64,000 nucleotides of DNA from Euptelea pleiosperma (Eukaryota > Streptophyta > Magnoliopsida > Ranunculales > Eupteleaceae). The notes below the pieces were generated by a model. That model worked only from the letters and a program-made list of their open reading frames with translations. It had not been told where the DNA came from and did not search any database. Both the position numbers and the translations under genes were made by a program. The stretch covers positions 31,086,978 through 31,150,977 of the forward strand of contig CM068553.1 of NCBI GenBank assembly GCA_035048495.1, written 5' to 3'. Position 1 is the stretch's first letter. Every line of letters begins with the position of its first letter. Shown here one piece after another: positions 55,801 to 64,000 of this stretch.

Positions 55801-58800
55801 GAGAAATTTATCCATATTTAAATGGCTTGGTAGGAAAGCTATACAGATTTAAAATGGCTATCTGACATGGGACAGTTATGTTTTCCCAAGGAAAATACAA
55901 TTTTCCCACTTGGCAATCAAACACACCCTAAGAGAATCGGCCAAAACAATTATGAGAGGAAAAAGCGGATATCTTTGTCTACGATCCACATGACAACCAA
56001 AGACACCTTCAAAGGATCCACTGACAAGTATGGAAAATGAAGCTAAGAACAACTCAAAGTTTATCACGGTTTGAACAACTCAGTGAGCGGTGGGATTGTC
56101 CAAGATGACATCCATGTAGGGCTGCAACTCATGCGGGTTGGGTTGAGTTTGGGGTCAATCCGAGGCCACTGAGCCCAACTCGATCTTCAAGGTTGTGAGC
56201 CCAAACCCAACCCAACCCGAGATCGGCCCTAGAATTTCCATCCCGAGTCCAACCTGATAAGGTTAGTCAGGTTGGAAAATTAAACAAATTTTTTTTTGTT
56301 TTTTTATTACTAGGAAAGGTTGGTAAATCTTTTTATATTAATTTCCAATATAAAAATACATATAAGAATTTTTTATTCGCCATACAAACATATGTAAAGT
56401 CCACCTTTTATGATTGGCTAATTTCGTAGACAAACATCTTACGAGTCCAAGGGTTGTAAAGTGTTGCATCTGTAAGGTTATATAGTCTTAAGAGTTTGGT
56501 TGTTCTGATGATGAAGCAACTCAAGAATAGACTGAAGACTGTAATCCTAGGATGGTAAGTGACCTGGTGACTTGGGTTCCTAGGCAATCTTAGTAGACTA
56601 TTCTTGTTTGTTTGGTTGACGATAGGTGGATGACTAGGACACCGAATTGACCTTAGAATATGTGAAATTCATTAGGTGGTGTTAAACACGTTTTATCCTG
56701 ACTTGTAGAGACTAAGGATGGAGTTCATGAGCTAAAAATGAATTGTTAAATTCAAGTCCAAAGTCTGGCAGTCATTCGAACGACGTGTAACTTGTTTAAA
56801 CGACCTCTACATGATTTGGCCAGTTTGCTCTCAGGAAAGGTGGTTCGAACGACCTTGAGATTTTCATTACGGGAACTTGCCAAAAATTTCAAATTCGCAA
56901 TGGTTTGTTTCCTAATAAGTCTAGGACTCTCTATACAAAATTCCAAGCCTATTTAAACCTAATTTTCATAGGGTTTAACAAGTTTTTAAAACCCTTGAAT
57001 AAAGAAGAGTACCAAGAAAGTTTTGAAGAGACATAAGCTTTGAAGAGATTTTCAATCCAGTTTTTAGACGAGTTCTTGATATGCTCAAGCATAGTCACAA
57101 ATCAATCGCTGATTTTGCCAAATTTTTATTGTTGATTAGTAAAATATCATTAAAAAGACGAATCCCAAAAGGTGAAACAAAAGAGGCGGATCCCTCACTC
57201 TATACAGATTAGGAGGAATCCCCTAGAAGCTCATTCCATCTAAATACAAAAGAGTAGGAAAAAACTCCAACAAACTCGGGAGCAATGGATGACCATAAAT
57301 ACATTAGGGATTTGATACACAGAATCACTTCCGACATTGAAGCTTCCTTCCCCTCAAAGATCCTAGAGTTCATTTCCTTCCAAACTACCCACATCAAAGC
57401 AAAAGGAGGATCTTCTAGAGGAACCACCCTTTCCCAGGAAAGATGCTCTCAGCTGATTTTGCCAATTAATGGACTGACACCCATTTTTTTAATTTTTCCC
57501 CTTCTGATTTCGATTTTGCCGATTTAGGAATTTTGATTATGAATGATGAATCATGCTTATGAGTTATGACTTACTATTATGGAATTACAAATGTGTTTTG
57601 CATCATATAAATGTGTTTTGTTACTTATCAAAAACAAATCTGTTTAGTTAAAAACAACATTTCTAACTTGAACTATGCCATGATATATTTTTTATAATTT
57701 TGTAAGACTTTTTCGATTTTTTCCAAATTTATCCGAATATACATTTATGGTTTAGTGGTGTATTGTCGTGCTCAGGTCATGTCGATTGCCTAAAGCCTCA
57801 GCCCAAGCCCAACCCGATTTTGATCGGGTTATCAAAATCCACGCCTGAGGCCCAATCCGAGTATTGGAGGGGCCAACCCAACCCAAGCCCGTCGGGATAG
57901 GGTTGAGCCCACCCAAGTTGCAGCCCTATCTCCATGTGCACCCTCACCCACACACACACCAGGTGTAAAAATAGGGTGTGGGAATCGTGTAGATTTTCCC
58001 TATATATAAAACACACCACGCATATATCAACCTTTACCTATAAAAAAATGATAAAGAAAGATAAAACACACCCAGTATACATAAAGCCGGCAAAATGCAA
58101 GTGAACTAGACATAGGCACAGGGAAAGGGACTTCTAGGCATATATGCAATAATAATGGGCTACGCTATTCTTTGGAACGCAGGTATAATTCAACAACCCA
58201 TGTTAACAGCTCTACTCCCGTTGTATATCTGCAGTATTTGATACCTTGTAAAGATCTTAACCAATAGAAAGATTGAAGTTCTCAGAAGGAAATCATACCA
58301 CAGCTTGCAATTTTTGTATCTCAGCAATCTGTTCAGCAGATCTACCAGAAATAGTTTCCAACTCATTTGCCTGTGTAAGAAAATACACCTTTAGCCCTTC
58401 AAATGCACACCTACACGAATATGGTTGCATAAATATCAAGGATACTCACCTTCCTATCAAGAATATTAGACAGAGACAGAACTTCAGCTCGTAGAGAATG
58501 AACCTCTGAAGCAGCTTGTTTGTATTTACTCAGTTGACTTTGCATAACACCCATGTTCTTGGGGAATGTAGAAACCAAGGCTTTAAATTCAGCAATGATT
58601 TCTTTCCTTCCTAAGATGCACAAGATGTACGCAAGGGTTATCTTATGAAACAGCGTGGCAGAAGAAAAGGTTGTCATGAATTTATGAAGATTGAAAAATA
58701 CACCTCAGAATTGCACCTGGTTCTCTTGAAGCCTCTTTTAGCTTAGTTTCAAGCAGATTTCTTTCATCAATCTGTTTCTGTATCTCTTTTTCTAGATCAG

Positions 58801-61800
58801 CTATTCGGTAGTCAGCAACTGCAGAAGCTCTTCGAAAAACATCAGCTAAATCAACTTTCACATTCATTTCTTTTTCCCGCCAAGCAAAGTTATCCTTCTC
58901 AACCTAAAAATTTATAGAAAAAAAATAATCAGTAACACCATGTTTAGAAGAAACAGCTAACAAAGGCATCTAAATGCAACTACTGACCAGTTACCACCTG
59001 TAGTTTCTCAAATAAGGCCTGATACTGGACAACTTCTGCTTTTGATTTTTCAAGCTGATTGTTTACCAAGAGGTAGGCTTTGGACGAGGAAATACTCTTC
59101 ACATCCTTCAAAGCGATCTGCTAATTATTATTTCAAATTTAAAATAACAGATGATAAGTACAACAATAAGTATGATGGAAGTTTTTATTGAATAATATAA
59201 ACATCTTGAAAGTCTTTGGCATGGAAAACATAAAAACTATTAAAATCTGACCTGCAAATTGGATAACTGCTTCAAAATTCTTATCCTTTCTTCATGGAGT
59301 GTCTTGAGTTCTAGCAATCGACATGAAGCCAACTCCTGTTCAGAAGCTCGAATCAACAGATATAGTTGTCAGCTTCAGTTCATGTTATTACAAAGTCTAC
59401 CCATAAAGGAAAGAAGGCGTTGACAAATTACCAACAACTCCTTGAGTGTAGACTCCATATCTTGCAAATTTTTTTGCTTATCTCTGGCCTTTTCTCCAGC
59501 AACATGATTGTTCCCCAAGTTTAATACAGGGAAAGATGCACCTTTGAATGCATCTCTTTGTGCTTTGAGAGTAGCCAGTTTAGAGTTGCTTTCTTCCAAC
59601 TCTGCAACAGTACTCTCCAATTCCCCTTCATAAAATAACCAGTAAAGTAACCGTCAAATTGTATCATTAGTGACTGTGTTCTATTGTATACTTTTAATCC
59701 ACAAACAAGAAAAGATAATTGTTTCAAAAATTTGACACAATCAAGGTTTAAAATATGGTTCCGTTTCATAGACTCGATAATCTGACAAAATGAGACATCT
59801 CGACTAAGACGGAAAGAGACAATGGAAAAGAACAGTATATGTCTCGAGAAAATTAAACTATCTTTTAACACTTAATTAGACTACAAATATATTTTTTCCG
59901 CTTTTACATGTGCTATAAAAGACACAAACCATAAAATAAGCTTTTGAACAAATTTCTTACTTAAATTAAGCTTGTGCCACGAAACAATACATTCTCCTCT
60001 GTAGCTTCTTGATACACTACCAGAACAAAACATCTTGGCCGAAATCGAACAAGACAGTATGAGATTTTGAACCATTGACACAACCCAAAATAGGCCAGCG
60101 GATTTCCAAATTCACACTGGACGGAGCTTTTCAAATTTGACTACCTCTGTCCAGTTTCCCAAAATCAGTTTAAATAATTATCTAGAAAACTAAATGATTA
60201 TAAGGTGAGGACTAGGACAATCTTCGAAATACAAGGGAGCCACATTATATTAAAATAAGGTAAAAATAGAAGTATAGAACAAAAATAGAAGGAAATCATT
60301 AATGGAGATAGGTGACATGATACGACGCTTAATGTCGAAGTCATGTTTTAAAGTCTCGGTCTCCACTTACGTCTTGGTTAGTTGAAATACTGAAACATCT
60401 TGACCAAGTCGAATTATTCAAACTGAGACATTCTGAGACAAACATCTAACATTTTGTTCTGGTCACCCCGAGACCAAGACATCTATCCAAAGACGTTTCG
60501 AGGCGAGAGGAAACTTTGAACCATGGTTGGAGTAGGCACTAACGTTGAAGGACTTTTATATGCTCAAAATCTCAGCTTTACAATTTACTTGAGGGAAGAA
60601 AGAGGTTAGCCCATGGAGACGTATGGATAGAGTTGGATCAAGCTCAAAATTGATGGTAGCTCTCAAGGTGTTCAAGGCCAACCAGGCTTAGTAAAGTTTG
60701 TAAATATGAGAATAGGGAGATCATTAATGTGTACTTGGAACAGTTTGACCAAGAGACTCCAATGGAGCATGAGCCAAAGCTCTTCTATAAGGTTCCAAGA
60801 TTTTTAGAGAGCACTTCTTGGGTCCTTTGATGGTGAAGAGTAACCCCTCCAATGCTATTAGTCTGGCTAAAGCTATAGATGACACCAATTGTAAAAGAGA
60901 TTGAACATATTAAGGAACTCATATGAGGTAGAACCATTTGCCATATTTGAGTTGGGCAAATGAGGTGCCGGACCCCTTAGACATAGTATCAAATTTTGCT
61001 CAATATTTGACAAACGAATTTTGTCGATTTATGACCTTGGAAATGGAAGTTTACCCGTAATATTTCAGCAAATTTTATTGTTCATGACTGAAAGTTTAAA
61101 ACTAGTGTTCAAGAACACTCTTATCCCCATTTTTGCACATTTCCTTACTTTTAGAACGTTCAAAGATGAAAAAGACCACTTCGTTAAGGGTTTTGGAGTC
61201 AAGAACAACTTCTAGGGGCTCAAATGATCAAATCAAGATCAAACACTTGTCAGATTGTGTATTTTAAAATTGTTCTTTGGTAAAAACTATTTTTCTCTAC
61301 ATTTTCATGTTGTCATACATTTAGGATATTTAGTGTTAAAAATGTGCAAAGGCATCAGATCCCCAAACTTCTTTAAGTTAGCGAATTATTACAAAACTTC
61401 TCCATGTCTAATTACTCTTTTATTTTGGTACGTAAGCAAGCACACGCCTTAACCACTCGGCGAAAGTGACGATGAGTTCTAATTAAACTTCCTCAAATTA
61501 ATTCCGAATCTTAATTGAGCGAATTTAGTGCGAAATCAAAGTTTAGTACCCCTACTCTTAGATAAGGGTAGGGTAGGGTAGGGTAGTAAATACTACCCCT
61601 TGTAAATGGAGAACCGGCTTCCCTAGCATTTCTACATAATTTTATACTTCAATCAATACAACTTACTCATCGTATATGCGACTAGGCTGAAGTTTCAGAC
61701 TTCATTTCCTGTTAGGGTGGGCTGGGCTGGGACGGGATGGGATTCTGCACGTGGAGAGCTGACCGTCCATTTGAAAGGCGACCATCTGGATATGCCATGT

Positions 61801-63784
61801 GGACAGTGCCCTTGTCCATATCACACCCATACCTTAACATGTATCACACTTTTCCTCAATGGTTGACAGCCCAGGAATTTTTAATTTTTTTAAATAGAAA
61901 AAAGTGAAAGAAACCTTCTCTATACTCTACATGGCAGATAGCAATTCAGCTGACACTTGCCATATGAAGAGGGGGTGAGCTGATTCAACAGGTAGACCCC
62001 TTTGGTCTGCCACCTGTGAAACCCTGTGGTACAGGGATGAAGTCTGTTGTATCCTCATATAGATAGATGGATGGATAGATAGACAAGACATATTTCTTCG
62101 ATAAAAAGAAACATTGTTGAAAAGAAAATTGCACTAGTATGATTACGGCAGGAAATAAGTCTACTTAGAAAAGATTAAGGGATGTTTGAATGAATTGAAG
62201 AACTTCAGAAACATTTTAATATAAAGTAAATGAGATTCCCCTTTAATAACTCCGCCGAGTCCTTAAAACTCACCATTTTGCCTACAACTGTGCTCAATTC
62301 CTGGAAAACTGAACATCTCAATCAAGCAGCGAGTCCAGGCACTGAGTTTTTAAATCATCAATGAACTCTCATGTATTCTCAAAATTGAATAGTTCATATG
62401 AAAGGAGGTTTCACACTTTCAGTCTGGTAGATTCTCTATTGGATGAATATGTTATTACCTGCCAAGCGTTTCAGTTCAGCTTTATTCTTTGCATTATTGC
62501 CTCGATAGCTCTGCACTTCACTTGCCACTGATTTATGCCTCAAATGAAGATCACCAAGTGCCAGTCTCAAGTTCTTAAGCTCCATCTCTAAATCACTAGA
62601 TGTCTTTCGTCTGCTGGGCTCTAAAGATAACAGAACAGAAGACATGGGATACTAAGAAACTATGCCGATGCTCTAAACTGATATAATAAAATAAACAGCA
62701 TTTGTCCCTCATCATAGAAAATCGTACCATCTGGCAATGTCTGCAGCAGCGCAGCAGAAAGTCCATCCCTAAAATACCACAGGTCATTAATAGCAGCTAC
62801 TATATTTTGTAAGATGCTTCTAGCTGTTCCACTGGCAATTTGGTTATCAATTTCCATTTGATTAGGGGAGATATTTGCAGAGCAGCTTTCAGTTGCACCC
62901 GTCTCTAGAAGCCTGCAAAGAAAAGTATCCTCTGGGGGAGATGATGCCTCATCTGCATTAAGAAATAAAAACAGCCTTGTAAGCATGCATTTTTTGCACG
63001 ACACTAAACATGAACTACATCGGAAATGAAAAGAATAAAAGATTAGTATGCACAAAGATATTATACACTATAAAGATAGCGCTTCCAACGCAATATAAGA
63101 TTATTGAACCCTTAGAGGAAGAGATGACAAGAAACATCCAATTCATCACTTCCACAGGCAAAAGTCAAGATCACACAAATCAGAGTTTAATTCATGCTTC
63201 ACCTCGGACCACACAAACACAGTTTGCTGCAGAATGACATCAATAAAACCCAAAAGAAGGAACTCATAAGAGGACAGTGCTTAGTTACATATGTGATTGA
63301 TGCATTATTAAAAATATCATATTCCTGGCAATAATAGTTGGTTAACCAAATTATTTTTTTTTTGATAAGTCGGAGTGTATTGATAAGAAAGAGAGAATTA
63401 CAAACGGCCTAAGAGGTCGAGATGACCTACCCAAGGCAAAGAAGCTAACATCGGTGACGAAAGCAAAAAGAAAAGCTAGGCTAGATCTCTCTTACAAATG
63501 ACATCCCACCGGAAAACGAAGTCCTCAAAAAATAGACCCCGGCAGTCCTTGAAAAGTTTGGACCACAAATCAGTTAACCAAATATTCACATTCAGGCCAT
63601 CAAACATACACTGACACTGTTTGGCTTGCATTACTTACAGCCTCCTTGTTCATACAAAATGAATTTGAAATTGAGCGCATGAGTTGTGAGTCATGTCATA
63701 ACTTGAAACCATGCGCACAGTATCAACTTCAAGGTTTACCCATCGTGCTATGCCCCTCCTTATCCAATATCTGATCGCTATAGA
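43801..63784 (-). CDS. HUB2: HUB1/HUB2-family (BRE1-like) E3 ligase for histone H2B, 3' 17 exons; 5' end beyond the window
   Basis: Exons in transcript order: 63784-63740 (least certain), 62952-62728, 62620-62459, 59625-59432, 59335-59252, 59117-58998, 58903-58717, 58610-58450, 58370-58299, 52882-52806, 51360-51166, 50727-50655, 50551-50465, 47713-47576, 47493-47291, 47205-47040, 43932-43801. All phases fit; 2321 bp, about 772 aa of the usual ~880, so roughly the first 100 residues lie past base 64000. The chain is almost all coiled coil (for example [45 protein letters not shown]) and ends in a C3HC4 [38 protein letters not shown]1/HUB ligases monoubiquitinate H2B in chromatin. The blocks resemble BRE1-like 2 (HUB2) more than HUB1, judged from memory. 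A 3.1-kb intron full of transposons splits the RING. Confidence 0.9.
45217..45849. mobile_element. non-autonomous hAT element, perfect 8-bp TSD, inserted in the LINE
   Basis: GTTGTGGG flanks both sides (45209-45216 and 45850-45857). Ends TAGGGCTGCAACT and AGTTGCAGCCCTA are perfect complements, of the TAGGG..TG hAT type. Subterminal DNA is full of CCCGAGC/GGGTTGGG words. The LINE reading resumes across it when one duplication is removed. Confidence 0.92.
45853..46188. repeat. tandem duplication inside the LINE reverse transcriptase
   Basis: GTGGGATGCTTTAATGAAG...GCAGACTTTAATC occurs at 45853-46016 and again at 46032-46188, with a period of 172-179 bp and few mismatches. It duplicates the segment encoding the GDPLSPF-like and FxDD regions. 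Confidence 0.85.
47974..48180. mobile_element. element rich in GTTTCGG/CCGAAAC motifs
   Basis: Opens ATGGTTCAAAGTTTCAACAG, the mirror of the end at 34995, and contains GGTTTCGTCC, GGTTTCGGTAAG and CGTTTCGCCC. Right end not well defined. Confidence 0.5.
49134..49409. mobile_element. small TIR-type element (GGTTCAAAA / TTTTAAACC)
   Basis: GGTTCAAAACTTTG at the left and ATATTTTAAACC at the right are imperfect complements. The right half is rich in GTTTCGTTCCATTTCG words. No target duplication seen. Confidence 0.45.
49680..50040 (+). mobile_element. LINE 3' end fragment
   Basis: One + strand frame reads [20 protein letters not shown], a typical zf-RVT C-terminal block of plant L1 elements. It is followed by a T-rich tail (CTCTATAATCTTTTTC) and a short A run. 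Confidence 0.75.
53700..54650 (-). mobile_element. LINE ORF2 3' relic
   Basis: Read on the - strand in shifted frames: [32 protein letters not shown] and IGLEWIII, the order found near the C-terminus of L1 ORF2. Broken by several stops and frameshifts. Confidence 0.65.
55651..55928. mobile_element. MITE, second copy of the 3672-3955 family
   Basis: Ends GGCGTGTTTGATTG and CAATCAAACACACCC; internal words shared with 3672-3955. TAC on the left and TAA on the right may be a degraded 3-bp duplication. Confidence 0.75.
56450..57120. mobile_element. LTR-like fragment nested in the hAT element
   Basis: Words such as GTTAGAC-like leader DNA, GTTCGAACGACC/CATTCGAACGACG and AGCCTATTTAAACC (a TATA-like site) resemble a plant LTR. 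No gag or pol nearby. Class uncertain. Confidence 0.35.
57209..57430 (-). mobile_element. LINE C-terminal fragment nested in the hAT element
   Basis: The - strand reads [20 protein letters not shown], the zf-RVT-type block of plant L1 elements, then a short tail. Confidence 0.7.
59742..60534. mobile_element. TIR-type element rich in GAGAC motifs
   Basis: Opens AAGGTTTAAAATATGGTTCC and closes GAAACTTTGAACCATGG, imperfect complements. GAGACA, TCTCGAC and GTCTCGG words crowd both ends. No open frame of note. Confidence 0.5.
61565..61586. repeat. short AGGGT microsatellite
   Basis: Four copies of AGGGT in a HUB intron. Not the plant telomere unit (TTTAGGG). Confidence 0.8.
62953..63739. other. 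HUB intron (0.8 kb) with a LINE tail
   Basis: 63354-63570 is the - strand 3' end of an L1-type element: its poly(A) reads as a T run at 63354-63363, preceded in sense direction by TCTCTCTTTCTTATCAATAC. The rest has no feature. Confidence 0.6.
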
Positions 63785-64000
63785 CTGTAGTGTTGATTAA
63801 CGAAAGCATCAGAACTCGAACGTAATAAACATTCATAATCGAGAAATCAAGCTCCATTTCAACAACCACCACCAAAAGAAAAACCTTAGATAACACGAGG
63901 ACCATGAATGCCAAAAATACATGCTTGCACGAGCATGCTGCCACTTTGGCGCAGCAGCTTCACCCTTCCAGCCATTTTCAAATGTCAGCTCTTGTGCAAC
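63785..64000. other. HUB intron or upstream exon region, undefined
   Basis: The next upstream HUB exon should end in phase 1 and carry the NQLVDDL-type block, which I cannot find here, so this is probably intron. Confidence 0.4.

Larger units (their letters stand above)
56117..57928. mobile_element. large hAT element with the same TIR as 45217-45849
   Basis: Starts TAGGGCTGCAACTCATGCGGG and ends CCCAAGTTGCAGCCCTA. Flanks CATCCATG and TCTCCATG match in 6 of 8, an aged 8-bp duplication. At 1812 bp it is longer than its relative because it contains inserted DNA: an LTR-like piece (56450-57120) and a LINE fragment (57209-57430). Confidence 0.85.
52883..58298. other. HUB long intron (5.4 kb)
   Basis: Holds a LINE end (53700-54650), a MITE (55651-55928) and a large hAT element (56117-57928), annotated separately. 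Flanks are AT-rich with no gene. 54640-54775 is rich in AATTC/GAAAT words, probably a degraded MITE. Confidence 0.55.
59626..62458. other. HUB intron (2.8 kb)
   Basis: Contains the GAGAC-rich element (59742-60534). 60640-60900 has a + strand stretch that might be degraded retroelement coding ([20 protein letters not shown]), not identified. AGGGT repeats at 61565-61586 and (GATA/GATG)n near 62060-62090. Confidence 0.45.

Noticed and set aside
60640..60900. Retroelement coding fragment
   Set aside because: A short readable stretch exists, but I cannot match it to any retroelement domain.
61565..61586. Interstitial telomere repeat
   Set aside because: The unit is AGGGT, four copies, not TTTAGGG.
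1..64000. CRISPR arrays, operons, phage or bacterial genes
   Set aside because: All supported genes are spliced plant genes; direct repeats lack regular repeat-spacer structure.

Overview
The window is nuclear DNA from a flowering plant. It holds spliced genes with GT..AG introns and phase-consistent exons, protein families typical of plants, and a dense load of plant transposon types (Copia, L1-type LINE, hAT, PIF/Harbinger, Mutator-like, Helitron, foldback MITEs). I cannot name the species. The gene-poor, transposon-swollen introns recall magnoliids or early-diverging eudicots, but that is only an impression.

Four protein genes are supported. (1) An SMPD4-like (neutral-sphingomyelinase-3-like) membrane protein, + strand, 8686-17149, 4 exons. 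(2) ATG3, the E2-like enzyme of autophagy, + strand, 21109-37029, 9 exons giving 314 aa spread over 16 kb. (3) A small secreted PLAT-domain (PLAT1/ATS3-like) protein, + strand, 40128-40789, 2 exons. (4) A HUB1/HUB2 (BRE1-like) histone H2B ubiquitin ligase, - strand, RING end at 43801, 17 exons visible up to 63784; its first exons lie beyond the right edge. The genes have separate jobs (membrane lipid/nuclear envelope, autophagy, secreted stress protein, chromatin) and I see no operon-like relation among them.

Layout. 1-8600 is intergenic: foldback and other MITEs, a 232-bp tandem duplication, pyrimidine-rich low-complexity DNA and a Copia-like LTR remnant with palindromic CCAATCGATTGG repeats. 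8.6-17.2 kb is the SMPD4-like gene; its 5.4-kb first intron holds a TIR-type element and the 3' end of an LTR retrotransposon. 17.2-21.1 kb has a Tourist-like MITE, two tandem Helitron tails and two foldback elements. 21.1-37.0 kb is ATG3, whose introns 4-8 hold nested transposons, including a 1.9-kb Harbinger-type element that sits inside a Copia gag relic and carries a fragment of a leucine-rich-repeat receptor kinase. 37-40 kb has several foldback elements. 40.1-40.8 kb is the PLAT gene, followed by a 940-bp Mutator-like element with a perfect 9-bp target duplication. 43.8-64 kb is the HUB gene with LINE, hAT and other insertions in its long introns.

The most interesting structure is in the transposons: dated nests with exact target-site duplications, a captured receptor-kinase fragment, and a series of elements with similar GGTTYAAA ends that are each packed with a different short, often palindromic motif. 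I found no CRISPR array, tRNA or rRNA gene, and no new multi-gene system.
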